Origin: Diphasiastrum complanatum
Lineage: Eukaryota; Streptophyta; Lycopodiopsida; Lycopodiales; Lycopodiaceae
DNA: 64,000 bases
Direction: 5' to 3'
Assembly: GCA_029204225.1 (NCBI GenBank)
Contig: CM055102.1
Location: forward strand, 16,762,223-16,826,222
In this document: one piece after another, positions 36,776-48,699 of the stretch
How the letters are laid out: every line of letters begins with the position of its first letter
Numbering within the stretch: position 1 is the first letter of the stretch
Position numbers and translations under genes: made by a program
Notes under the pieces: model-generated
What the model saw: only the letters and a program-made list of their open reading frames with translations
Database searches by the model: none
Told to the model about the DNA's origin: nothing

Positions 36776-37421
36776 GATTGAGTCTACCAACTACCATGAA
36801 TTTGCTGCATCCTCCCAAGAAGGCAACAAAGGAAAGAAGATTCATCGCTTCCCAGAGGTGAAAAATATCTCTCTTGCTTGCATTCAACCTCTTGCAATCG
36901 TTTGTTAGAACCAAGTCCCTCAGCTATAGAAGTGTTCTTCAAAGATCTGATATGTTTGATTATGTTGATGGATGTAGTATGCAATTTTTCTTAGAACAAA
37001 GTCCTAGTCATTTATACAAATGTTCTTTAAAGATGTCATATGTTTGTCTATGGTGATGGATATGCAACAGCTGATCGGATCGCCTGCATCATGTCTGGTG
37101 GAACATGCAACACGACTGTGGCCCCAACTCTGCGGTTTCGGGCGAAATCATGGGCCAGTGCCGTGTACGATATGCTATTCTCATTCCAGCTTAAGCAAAC
37201 GATGCCATCGTTTGTGTCTTGATATTAACATGCTTTACTTCCGCACTCTCTGGGTCAATTTATTTTTATTACCTAATAATGTATAACATTACTCTACTGT
37301 CTTCTTCGGCACTTATATGAAAGCTGTTACAAGTTACCTTTCTTGTAGCTCACCAAGAATAATACTATAATATGTTGAAGCAGCTAAATAAGTACTTTGA
37401 GTCGATATTTATAGCATTCTC

Positions 37422-37513
37422 AATAATGATTTTTGGTTTCCAAGGGGAGGTTCGAACTTGGGACCAAAGAAACTTTGGATGTCAAGCTAGTCAACCATTG
37501 TCGTAATAATGAT
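37422..37513 (-). mobile_element. second copy of the same SINE, inverted
   Basis: Minus-strand body 37504-37431 shares CATCCAAAGTTTCTTTGGTC and CCTCCCCTTGGAAACCAA with the copy at 36677. The B box is better preserved (AAGTTCGAACC). It is flanked by 9-bp AATAATGAT repeats (37422-37430 and 37505-37513). Both copies end at the same 3' sequence, so the family is defined. Confidence 0.8.
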
Positions 37514-38159
<646 letters not shown>

Positions 38160-38177
38160 ATTCATCTTGATGATATG

Positions 38178-38697
38178 TGTTATGTCCATGACTAGTACAT
38201 AGGATACAATATACTCCTAGTCTTGGACACACGATACTCCAGTGAAACAAGCTATTAGTTATGACATCATTTTGGACGTGACACAAAGATAACTAATATC
38301 CTTGTGAGGCCCAGAACACACGAAATGGAGTTTAGACAAGGTATGAGACAATGTATGCATGTGTAGAGTTATCAATAGCAATTCTATGAATAGTTGGTCC
38401 ATGCATAGGACTCTATTCTAGGTGAATCTATGTATAGGGAACATAGGGCTATGCATGGCTGTGTGCCCAAGATGCTTTTGGCTCTATGTAATGGGTCCAA
38501 ACTCACCCTACTCCTCATCATGGTTCTTGATTCATTGCCAGGCTCTCACTCTACATTCATGCTTCTTGTTCCTTGGTGTGGGGGTGAGGCTTGTAGAGAT
38601 TGATTGGATGCTTCTAGTTGGTTGGGTGGTTTCTTTACAGTGTGTTATCCTTTGTGTTTAGGATTTGTAAGCAGGATCTAAGGAGCTTCCCTTATAG
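38178..38697 (+). repeat. 5' LTR of a Gypsy element
   Basis: Starts TGTTATGTCC and runs to the primer site at 38698. It matches the LTR fragment at 34069-34320 in several blocks. The 3' end should read CA but reads TATAG, so the terminus is decayed. Confidence 0.75.
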
Positions 38698-38709
38698 TGG
38701 TATCAGAGC
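38698..38709 (+). other. primer-binding site (tRNA-iMet type)
   Basis: TGGTATCAGAGC directly after the LTR. Confidence 0.9.
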
Positions 38710-39514
38710 AAGACTTACAAGTTTGGAGAGGTGGTGCTTTTCATTGGAGCTTGGTGGTATTCAACTAGTATTCTCATCCAAGGAGAGGAGCAAGGTTGCA
38801 AGTTGGTGGATCTTCCCAAATTCAATTCGCATGTTCCATATATCTCTCAAATTCATTGTGGTTTATGGAGAATTGTGCTAGGAAATCAATTTTGGTGTCT
38901 TTTTTTTGGAGTTTTAGCATGTAGCTCAAAACTAGCTAAGGATTTGAAATTTCCAGCAAGTTAATACACTTTGAAGTAGTTGAAATTCAGTTTGCATGTT
39001 GGATCTTCCCATGTATTTGGATTCTAGGCTCTTTTGTGGCCAAATTTGGCTTGTTTCCCATGATTTTGGCACAAAATGGAGGGTATAATTCAAAATTCAG
39101 CAAGTTCAGATCAATTGATTGGTTGTAACTCTGTATTTTGGATTGTATGTGGATTTGGAAAACGTTCTTGCCATTAATTTCCAATTCAACATGGTGAAAA
39201 AACCTAGAAAGGGCTAAAATTCATGATTTTTGCTTGTTTTTTCATAAAATTGGATGGTAGGAGGTTGTTGAACATCAATTGAAGCTGGAAAAAGATGAAT
39301 CATAGTCTTTTGAACCTATCCTAGAAGATAGAGCCAAGAATTCCAGCAATTGGGGTTGTAGGTAGTCAAAAATTGTCAAAAATTGACCAATTTTGGTTAA
39401 TTTTGGGGGATTAATTTCTCTAAATCCATAAAGTGATCATTCTGGATGTTTTTCAGCATGATTTGTATTCTACTATTAACTAAATTTAGTAATTTCCAGG
39501 ATAGATATATCGAG

Positions 39515-40390
39515 ATGGCCGAAGAAACTTCAAATCAAGTTGCAAATCCAGGTGCGCTATCTTATATGGTGATTTGTCAGCTGTTGAGTGCGGCACTCAA
39601 TGAGATGAATAATTGTAATATGATGAGAGATTAGCAAATGGAGGTTCTGTTGAATCAAGTCAAATTGATGTCTTCACCCAATCTCGGTTTTCAACCGGAG
39701 GTTTATACGAGCAAGAAAAAGGGAAGGACTGGTTGGCCAAGTGGAGTAGTTACTTCAATCTGCACGGTGTTTCTAATGAGAAGAAACATGAAAGTGTCGT
39801 GCTGTTCTTATGCAGCAAAGCGTCATCGTGGTGGCGAGATTTACCGGTGAAGCCAACTACTTGGGAGGCGTTTGTAGAAGTTTTCAAGAAAGCTTTCGTA
39901 GTTGCTGATGACGTGGACTACTACCTGAAGTTTGTGAACTGCAAAATGGGTACAAAGAGTTTAGACTCTTATATCCAGGAATTCATGGACCTATGGAATA
40001 GGGTTCCATTATTCGATGCGAAGTTGGCACTTTGGCAGTTTGTCCTAGGTTTGCCAGCCGACTATCATAACAAATGCAGGCGAAATGTGTTTCAAAGCCT
40101 CGAGGATGCGTTTCGGATTGCAAAAGCATATGATTCCACAATGGTGGCATCCAGGAAGTAGTTTGCGCAAATTCCAACCACTTTGAAAACCAAGAAGGGT
40201 AAGAAGCGCGGTCCAGACCAAGCAAAATATTTTGACAAATTAGATCAAGCAGCATCGGAACCTAGAAAGCCGAAGAGAAAAATGTTCAAGAAATCTATGT
40301 CCCGGGAAAAGGCTAAAAGAGAAAACTTATGTTTTTTCTGTAAGAAGCCTGGACATATTATGGAATTTTGTCCAGAAAGGAAGAAAATAT
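39515..40390 (+). pseudogene. Gypsy gag with zinc knuckle
   Basis: Starts MAEETSNQVANPGALSYM. A TAG lies at about 39633 and a frameshift near 39720. The retrotransposon gag domain follows: WLAKWSSYFNLHGVSNEKKH, LFLCSKASSWWRDL, then YIQEFMDLWNRVP and LALWQFVLGLPADY. A TAG at about 40159 precedes a Lys-rich linker and a knuckle CFFCKKPGHIMEFC (C-x2-C-x4-H-x4-C). No protease or RT follows: after about 40390 the sequence passes into the gene block at 40391-47300, which appears to have replaced or interrupted the rest of the element. Confidence 0.85.
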
Positions 40391-41700
40391 GTGCTCACAT
40401 GATTGAAATCCCAAAAGGCAATGGTAAAACTTTGGAAATTAATTTGACTGATTGTGCATGTGAATGTTCTTTTAGCACTACTTCTTTCTTGCCTAATAAA
40501 CTTTTTCATTTAGCACTTTCAAATTCAGAGGACTCAAAAGGCCTCAATTTCAGTGTTCAATCAGAAAATAATATCTGGTGGTTGGCAGCATTTCAGGTAT
40601 AGCAGTTCCTTCGCATAATAAATAGGGATAATCATTTGAATATGGATTTCATATCTAAAATCTTCTCTGTGTTAATATTATGAGGCTAATCACGTTTTTG
40701 TATTCACTTATAGGTGCTGAAAAAAGACCATAACATTCTCTCATGGATATTTAATAGAACATCATATCCTGCCACCATAAAAAATCACATGGAGGGAGTT
40801 CCACTCAATATTCTTGGAATTGGCACTTTCAACATTGAATGGCATTTAGCAGGAGATCTGAAGACATTAAAATGTATGTTCAATGTATCTCATGGCGCCA
40901 AATCTAAACACCCTTATTTGTACTGCATGAAAATAGCAAAAGACATGACAAGGAGTACATGAATATCAAGAGATCAAGAAGATCCTAATTGGAAACCTGT
41001 ACTACCGATTCCTCTATGAAATGTTCATATCTGTACATTGCATGCGGAGGTGCGTATTATAGAAAAAATAATATATCTTCACATCTTGTTTGCATGAAAT
41101 TCCGAACCAGAGCCCTCTGCAAAGGAAGCTATTTTCAGATTAGAGGATGTGTTGTCCAAAGCAGGCTTACATAAAGGCCACGTTAAAATAAAAAAAGATG
41201 ACAAGTTATTAGGTAAAACATGAAATATTCCATGCAAGCCGAGCATTGGAGGATCTAAAGCTCGAAGATTTTTATCAAATTATTTTGGCAAACAATCTAA
41301 AGTTCAATACACGGTTTGGAAAGAAATTATTGCAGCAACTCAAAAATTCGAAGAAGAAGGTTCTACTCGTATACACAAAGTAGAAGTTTGGAAAAAGTTA
41401 GACAACATTGTGAAATACTTGAGAAAAGATAAATTTTCAAATACTGATGTTCAAATGATACAGAAAACAACCAATGAATTTGTGGATGCGGTTCAGAGTG
41501 TATGGGGTGTTGATCATATAACACATCATATGGTAAGATTTTGATTTTACACTACCATAGACAAATATGTGCAATTAAATTAGATGCTTTTGGTACTGAT
41601 TTAGATTGTGTTTTTATGACATGCAGCACATATTACGACATCATTCGACATTCTTTGCAAGAAATAGTGGAAGTCTTAGCATATGGTCATCGCAAGGAAT
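40391..41700 (+). pseudogene. gene (a): transposase-like protein with CxxC element
   Basis: Exons: a possible first exon to 40596 (donor GTATAG), then 40714-41532 and 41627 to about 41700. Introns are 117 and 94 bp, phase 0. The second exon is one reading frame of 273 codons with four in-frame stops, all TGA. It contains FNIEWHLAGDLKTLKCMFNV, GAKSKHPYLYCM, NVHICTLHAEVRIIEKII and KPSIGGSKARRFLS. Exon 3 reads HILRHHSTFFARNSGSLSI. A conserved Asp followed by a Lys-rich strand, then a GA...hPxxYC element about 20 residues on, is the layout seen in several eukaryotic RNase H-fold transposases, for example KDZ-like groups. That family link is tentative. The 3' end runs tail-to-tail into gene (b). 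Confidence 0.5.
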
Positions 41701-42410
41701 AATCAATAATATCCAAAAATTCATCAAGCTCTTTGTTCAAAATGTAAAGAGTCTTAGCTTCAGTGAAGTCAAAAAGATCCGATATATCCAATATTGTCAA
41801 AAAGAAATTATTATCTATATTATAAGTAGGCAAACTGATCAAACATTTATTAGAAGGAGAAAGGGTGGTGGGTGTTCTAGGGCCTATCAAGGTAGACCTA
41901 TTTCGAGCAGGATCAAAATCAGAACAATCATCTAAATTAACACTCGTATCAATAAAAAAGGTTTCTATATCTACAATCTTTGACTTTTCAGACTTTGTAT
42001 CACTAGAAGAAGCTGCTTCAAAAGTGGAGGGCACAAAGTCCGAATCGTCATAAATATTTAACAAAAAAAACAAAAGCAGACTGAAAATTAACAAATCTAC
42101 ATTTTTTATTATGAATTGGGCACTCATCTACATACTTGAAATAACTACGTAACTTGGTGAACATTCTGTCAAGCTTAGCTTTATAGATATGCTTGTCGAG
42201 TGTCACAAAGTCCTGATAATGAATCATGTCTTTATTTTGAGACCTGAATAACGGAGTACTGAGTAGGGACTTACATCTGAGATATATCTCAGAAAATGCC
42301 TCCACACCAGGGCCCTCAGAAGGAGAAAAAAGAGATTTGAAATAGTCCAAACTATCAGTAATACCAAATTCATTAAAAAAAAAAACCAAACTGGATTCAA
42401 AATTAGACAT
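41687..42410 (-). pseudogene. gene (b): unknown protein, frameshifted
   Basis: Starts MSNFESSLVFFFNEFGITD at 42410 and continues through LRCKSLLSTPLFRSQNKD and YFKYVDECPIHNKKCRF. A T8 run near 42068 shifts the frame into DDSDFVPSTFEAASSSD and an acidic, Ser-rich tail ending IIDYSLR at TGA 41689-41687. About 240 residues in total. No family recognised. The acidic Ser/Asp/Glu patch resembles intrinsically disordered linkers. The promoter and the first ~23 codons are repeated at 42937-43010 (MSNFESSLHSFFNKFLG, then a stop). Confidence 0.5.
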
Positions 42411-43430
42411 TCTGAACAAAAATAACAAAACTGAAGTTTCAAATATCGCTCTCAGGTGCAAACACCAGGTCAGACAAGCAAGTCCAGGCAACGTGCGCTC
42501 GAAAGAGATATTGGAAGCTGGAGTATCGGATCCGAGTGCAAGAACAACGAGCAGGAAAGAAAAGGGATACGAACCGCGCTTGAATGCGATATTGGAGGAT
42601 GCAGTATCGGATCCAGACACATAATAGTCAACGAGACGTAATGAGAGCAAGGGGCACACTTGAAATCGATATCCAACAAAGCGATCGTAAATTTGCATGA
42701 AAATCCAAGCCGAAAAATACCTATTTATATAATTTTTTTTACACGTGTGGAGAAGTGGCGAAGGAACACGTGTCGACATGTGATTGGCCCAAATAAATGC
42801 ACCGTACCTTGAATGATTGATCTGACATCTATCACGTGCGAGAATGACACGCGTCGTCAAGGGATTCGTGCACGTGTCACAGCCCACATGTCCTTATAAT
42901 TTGGTCATCATTGTCAGTACGGACATTCCACGTCGACTAATCATCAGACGACACATGTCCCAAAAATTTATTAAAAAAAGAATGCAAACTGGATTCAAAA
43001 TTAGACATTTTAAGCAAAGATATCGCTCTCAAGCGCAAACCCCTGGTTCGACAAGCACGTCCAATCAATGAGCGCTCGAGAGAGATTTTTGAACTTGGAG
43101 TATTGGATCCGAGCGCAAGAACAACGACCAGAAAAGAAAAGGTCTGCGAGACGCGCTTGAATACAATACCATACGATGCAGTATCGGATCCAGGCGCATA
43201 ATAGCCAACGAACTGTAATGAGAGCAAGCGGCGCGCTTGAAATCGATATCTGGCAAAGCAATCGTGAATTTGTGTGAAAATTCGTGCCCAAAAAAATCTA
43301 TTTATAAAAATTATTTCGCATGTGTGAAAAAGTGACGAAGGAACATGTGTTGACTTTTGATTGGCAAAATAAATGCGCCATACCTAAAAGGATAGACCTG
43401 ACATCTGTCATGTGCGAGAATAATCTCTGT
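42370..43430. repeat. tandem duplication (period about 580-600 bp) of a divergent promoter region
   Basis: Copy 1 (about 42370-42846) and copy 2 (about 42966-43425) share long blocks: CTGGATTCAAAATTAGACAT at 42391 and 42989, then GTATYGGATCCGAG, GAAATCGATATC and AATAAATGC. Copy 1 is interrupted or expanded relative to copy 2. The repeat includes the 5' end of gene (b) and the spacer before gene (c). Confidence 0.85.
42720..42860 (-). promoter_or_regulatory. gene (b) promoter with TATA and ACGTG boxes
   Basis: Minus-strand TATATAAATAGG at 42731-42720, with CACGTGT/ACACGTG-type boxes at about 42741, 42767 and 42833. The duplicate copy keeps TTTTTATAAATAG at 43310-43298, but most of its ACGTG boxes have decayed to CATGTG, a C-to-T type change at CpG. 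Confidence 0.6.
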
Positions 43431-43561
43431 AGATCATGCGTTCGAAACTGATATTCAGTGCTGGTATCGATCTCAAGTTCCCTTTCGTCGCAAATTTTTT
43501 TGTTTTGATCCACTTTTGTTTATTTCAAACTCCTTTTGTTGATTTTCTTCTTCCAAGAATG

Positions 43562-45667
43562 ATGGCCAAGACTAAATGCACCGCCCGTGCCATCACCATT
43601 GTACAGCCATCCCATTCCCATGTTCCCCCTGGTACTGGCCGTAGGTGTGGCAAGAAGCAGGTCTGGCTTACGGAGATCAGAAACCTCTAGAGATCAACTG
43701 AATTGTTGATCCCTAGAGCTCCTTTCGGCCGATATGTCCGAAATGTCACTCTGTCACTTGGGCTTGATGTTCATTTTGCCGTGACAGCCATGCAAGCTTT
43801 GCAAGGTGCTGTAGAAGATTTTTTGTCCCAGTTTTTTGAGGATACTTGTCTTTTGGCAGTGCATGGTAAGTGTGTCACCATCATGCCAAAGGATTTCGTC
43901 ATTCTCAAAAGACTTCGGGATAGGTATTCTGGTCTGCATGTAGATAATGTCAGCACCTCCAAAAACCTGCCTCTGGATAGAACCGACGTGCCTACTACCT
44001 CTAGGAGGAAGAGAAAGCAGACTGTCCCCAAGAAGGCTAGATCTCGAAGGCCAACTGCTTCCTTCCTCCTAGACGTATCCCTGCCAAAAGACCCCGCGTC
44101 ATCTTGAGCTCTGAGTCAGATGCTGGAGAATCTAACTCAGATCGAGAATCTTCACCCATTTCTCCTCCTGTTATTCGTCCAACTCCTCAGCAGGTTTCAT
44201 CACCAAAATTGTTGATTACCCAAGAGGAGCTAGACAAAATAACAGAAAAATCTATAAATATTGTTTCCACTTCTCTTTTTGTCCCTCCTGTACATAATCT
44301 TTTTGTGAGAATTCCATACGATCCAGCCCAAGTTTTTTTTTTTTATTCTGACCATTATAATCAATACGAGACCTACCTAGCTAACAAAATTGATCTTCTC
44401 GACAAATTTTTTGATTTTTTTCTTCCAGATACACGTAGAAGCTTTAGATTAGGTCCTAAATTTTGTGTCGAGCTTAAAGATAAGACCTCAGAAATTTTAG
44501 ATGCAATAGTAGAGGCCGATGTTTCATTTTTGCAGAATAGTACTAGTTTCGATTCCCATGGTACAGTTTTTGTAGTTAGTCCATTTTTCATGGGAGCGGT
44601 AAAGGCGAAAGAAGCCAATTTTGAGAAAACTGTCTATTTTATCGAGTGTAGTCCTATGGCAAAATTCTGTTTGATTCCATATGAAAATAAGTAAGGATTG
44701 CTCTTTTTTTTGTTGCTTTATTCTGGATTGTTGCATGCCTCATTGCGTTAATAAGAACGGAATTTTTTTCATAAATATGAATTTATCGATATTTGTATCT
44801 TGGTTGTTGCAGTCGGCATTGGAGCCTGAACATTCTTTTTGTAAAGATAAATAAGGAGGGAGTATCAGATTTTCTATGTGTAAAATTAAACTCAGCTGCA
44901 AATACACATAGAGAATTTGATTCTCTATTTCATGATGCCGTTCGGGAAATACCGACAACGGCAACTTCAATTGGAGATATAACCATCAAATCTGTGAAGG
45001 TATATTCAATTTATCTCTGATATGCATGTATTCTTTTTCTTAAATCAAATGTATCGTCATAACATAAATAAAATTTCTATCATAATATTACTAATTTTTG
45101 TTCTCTATATGCAGTGTGTACAGCAGAATGACGCTTTTAGTTGTGCATGGTTCGTCCTATACAATACAAAGTTATTTTTTGAATGGTATAATTTACAAAA
45201 GGATGTAGATAGTGAAAATGTAATATTCTATTCATTTGTAGTTCATTTCATTATGATTCATATTTTATTACTATCATTGTTTGTAATTTGCTGATTCTCG
45301 TGTTTTGTGATGACAGTTCACTCTTGAGCCGTATACTCATGATGATGTATATAGATTTCGGCAAGAGAGAACCTTTGCCCAGTACGGTGTAAGCGTTGCA
45401 CCTGCAATCGAAGGCCCTCAAAAGGAATCTGATCCTGTCTTAACAGCCTTTCAGGTTGTTCAAGATACAGATCTTATTTTATATGATAAAAAAGAAATAA
45501 AAGTCCTTCCTAATACAGAGGAAGGCAATTTTGTAACAGATATTCCTCTTGTCTTAAAAGGCATTGAGGCCCTTCCCGAAACAGAGGCGGAGGAGATTAT
45601 AGAAGGAGCTGTTGCTTTATCAGTTCCTAATACTGATATAGAAAATATAGAAAAATTGATTGAATAG
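43562..45667 (+). pseudogene. gene (c): histone H3-like domain fused to a Ulp1/C48-type protease
   Basis: Four exons: 43562-44690, 44813-44999, 45115-45219, 45317-45667. The phases match exactly at all three introns (122, 115 and 97 bp). Residues 1-6 read MAKTKC with TAR next (H3: ARTKQTAR). The H3 fold follows: KKQVWLTEIRNL, an in-frame TAG, RSTELLIPRAPFGRYVRNVT, LDVHFAVTAMQALQGAVEDF, FFEDTCLLAVHGKCVTIMPK and DFVILKRLRDR. A basic linker has a 1-nt frameshift near 44060-44070, then an acidic SSESDAGESNSD stretch and about 150 residues of unknown fold. The protease region has RHWSLNILFV (His), VKLNSAAN (Asn where Asp is usual) and CVQQNDAFSCAWFVLYN (Gln and Cys; usually DCG, here SCA). A 117-codon C-terminal exon is intact to TAG 45667. 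One stop and one shift inactivate it as sequenced. The domain calls are motif-based but strong for H3. Confidence 0.8.
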
Positions 45668-45865
45668 AGATCTATTTGTAAATAGAGAGACATAAAAAAA
45701 AAATACAATCATTTTATTTGTAAACAACCCGTTTATGAGTTTTTTTTATTGATATCACAATAGATTCTTACAATCAGCTTGTGTCCATAGTCTAATAATG
45801 GAATGCAATTTTTCTATAATGATAAAAAGACATGATGATTGGCATGTATTTGCTGATAGTGAATC

Positions 45866-47231
45866 TCAATGTTCTTCCATAAGTTGGATTGTTTCGTCAA
45901 TATCTCTGCATTTGATCTCAAGCTCATGTCTTTTACGTACCTGCAGAAAACTAATACAAATTTAGTTAGAATTAGTACAAAAATTGTATTAGAAAGTTTT
46001 GATTGAAACTATTCATAAAAAATCGAGTGTTTACAGTTACTTACGAGTTTACCATTGAAAATGAATCTGAAGTCCGAACGTACATCATCTTGTAGGAGCA
46101 ATAGTTCCCGCCGGATGTAGTTTAGACTCCAATCTTCTTCCACCTCAACACATGTCAAAACGACATCATTGTATATAATTTCAATATTTTTTCGTTTTGA
46201 ATGTCCACTGGCTTCCAAGTCTTGATCGAGTGGCACCCATTTACCTTTATTTTTTTTTCATCTTTGATAATGGAAGCATAAGCTTAACATTTATTTTTCA
46301 ATTTGATAACGAAAGCACATGGAAGACATTTTAATTCTGCATTCTATTTCTCCATCTGATCTTTTGTCCCAGCCTTCATCCATAAGTTCAGATAATAAAC
46401 TATCTGATAAATTTTTGCATACAAACATCGTTTGGGTTTTGTGAACATTGACACTTGAAAAGAAATCCACAAATATATTTAAGGAAATAAACCAACTCAA
46501 TCTGACTGTTTTTTATTCCGTGCTCATTTTTAATGAATTTTTTACATAATTATATATCTTGCAACGAAATGATTTTGAAACTGTAGTTGCTGATGCAATC
46601 CATTTATCACTTTCAAAACTAGGTAATGGAATTGGTACTATTTGTCCAAAATTTCTTTTTGTATAAGGAATGTACATTGATTCATAAAAAAAGATTCCAC
46701 TATCAGCTAGATCTTTTGCAGTTCTACCTCGATATTGCAGCTGTCCAATATCAGTGTGAATAACATCTAACACACCTGCTAAAGATCCACTTGGCTCTCA
46801 TTCATTTATGTTGGATGGATATAAATCTGCAAGAGAAAAATGATCAGATTGGCAAGTTTATTATTAGATATTTATGAATGACAAAAATCAAAGTATCAAA
46901 AATATCAATACTCACAGTTGTTTTTTTTGTGATCCTGACGGTTAAATCCTTGCACATTTATCTCTGAATGCATATATACATGTTGGACTAGAATTTCAAA
47001 AATAGATTTTCCTCCTGATGATGTTCTAAAATCTAAAATTCTGGCCTTCCAGTAAGATCGAAATGATAGTTTTGACCTTTTCCTTTTTCGAAATGCTCCT
47101 CTTGATGATGGATGCATCAAAACCCAAAAGTTTTTTGAATATTTTCTTGGCACCCATAATCCATTATCATCTGTCTCGTTGAATAGAAGCACAGAGTCAA
47201 TTGAGGACCACGGCTTCCTTGATGGCGCCAT
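45866..47231 (-). pseudogene. gene (d): protein with ubiquitin-like beta-grasp C-terminus
   Basis: Exons 47231-46916, 46826-46045 and 45940-45866, with donors GTGAGT and GTAAGT and acceptors TTGCAG and CTGCAG. Introns are 89 and 104 bp. Starts MAPSRKPWSSIDSVLLF, followed by a basic RKRKRSKLSFRSYWKARILD stretch. The long middle exon stays in one frame over its length but has at least two clear in-frame stops (TGA in INE*EPSG, TAA in STE*KTV) and more near 46245-46285. The end reads IYNDVVLTCVEVEEDWSLNY, IRRELLLLQDDVRSDFRFIF, NGKL, then VRKRHELEIKCRDIDETIQL. The order strand-strand-helix-FRFxxNG-strand is that of a ubiquitin-like beta-grasp. Its stop lies 198 bp from the stop of gene (c), convergent. 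Confidence 0.55.
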
Positions 47232-48699
47232 TTGTAATTTGCATACAAAAATCTGAAACAATGAACTATGAATCTGAAAATTTGCGTAGACAAAAAGCCA
47301 TGAATCTGAGAAAAAGTGTTGGCGAAAATTTGAAACACCGATCTATTTGGCGCCACAAATTAACTCTGGTTATCCCTGTTAACCATGGTTTGACAATGCA
47401 TATACATTAATGGTACATCTTCAATATTTTTGGGTCTCTTTGGACAGTGATGAGCTGGAAGGGCAGGCCTCATCAACCAATAGCATTTTCACATGCTGTT
47501 CGATGAAACAACAATATATTTAAAAAGTTTTTATTTTATTTATATTTGGAAATTCTACGTTACGTAGAACCCCAAAGCTAAGGTTTCAATTGGTCCACAT
47601 GGCAACGAAAATAAGAAAAAAAAATAAAAAAGCATCTTTTTTCATAGGCCCTCGTCGGGCTCTAAGTTTCTCTAATGTTACATGATAGTGATACAATTGG
47701 ATCGTTGTGGTTTCATTATGTTCTTGTAGTTTTAAGCTCTCTTTTTGTTCAGAACCATTTTCTATTGTTCCAACTACCCTTTTGTGCATAGTTTTAGTTT
47801 CTCCATTTCCTCTGTGATAATGATGCAATATAGTTCCACATAGATCGGTCACGCTCCCAAGGCTACAGTAAAGACACTTTTGGTTCAAGCATAATTCTTC
47901 TTTATAGATTTCTTTTTTATCTTCCAACAATGTTGTAGAAACATCCAAATTTTATCTTTGCATTATTGAGAAAATAATGACATAGAAGGTGTCATGTACT
48001 GACACATTATGGCCAATAGATTACAAGTAGAGAGAGTAGTCTTTGAAAATAACAATTGTACATCCTTTTTATTATCCTTGTTATAGGTTAGAAGAATTCT
48101 TTAACTAGGAGTAATTTGGAATTCTTTCAATAAGAGTGATTGTTCAAGTCCTCCTTAGAGTTGAAGCTACAATTAACTAGCAATAAATAACTCTAAATTT
48201 TTTAGAATGGAGATTGTTATTCATTTAGGTTGTTTTGAGTTTTTGAGTGTTTCAAGCTTTTCTTTAAGTGCTTTCATGGTTGTATTGGTTCATGTGACAT
48301 TGATTCCACATGAGAGTGTTGTTATACTCAAGTGTAAAGCTTGATATTTCAAGCAACAAAATGCTTCTCTATGCTAGTTTCGTGATATCTTGGATCAATT
48401 ATGAGATGTTCATGAATGTGTTTTCTACTTATTTATGAATGTCATAGTATCTCTTTTTTATTTGATGCTAAATGCAAGTTAATATGATTTTTGGTACATC
48501 ACAATATTTGCCAAAGAACCAAATTCATGCTTGAGAATATAGCCAATATTAATGTGCACAAGAGGATCAACAAACACTATATGTCAAGATGATTTCAAGA
48601 ATTACACAAAGCAATTTTAACAAAGGAAGTTGGCATTGGAGTGGAGTCAAATTCCTAACTTCAATCTTAAGTTCATTTTCATTTGCTATAAAGATGGAC
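47232..48699. other. no gene recognised
   Basis: The first ~150 bp may be the leader of gene (d). A 120-codon minus-strand frame at 47586-47948 (with CLNQKCLYC and a His-rich segment) is unassigned. The rest is AT-rich. Confidence 0.35.

Noticed and set aside
43562-45667. Giant-virus origin of the H3-like domain
   Set aside because: Viral histones exist, but this gene has three ordinary plant-like introns and neighbours that look like transposon genes. Viral origin is not supported by anything visible here.
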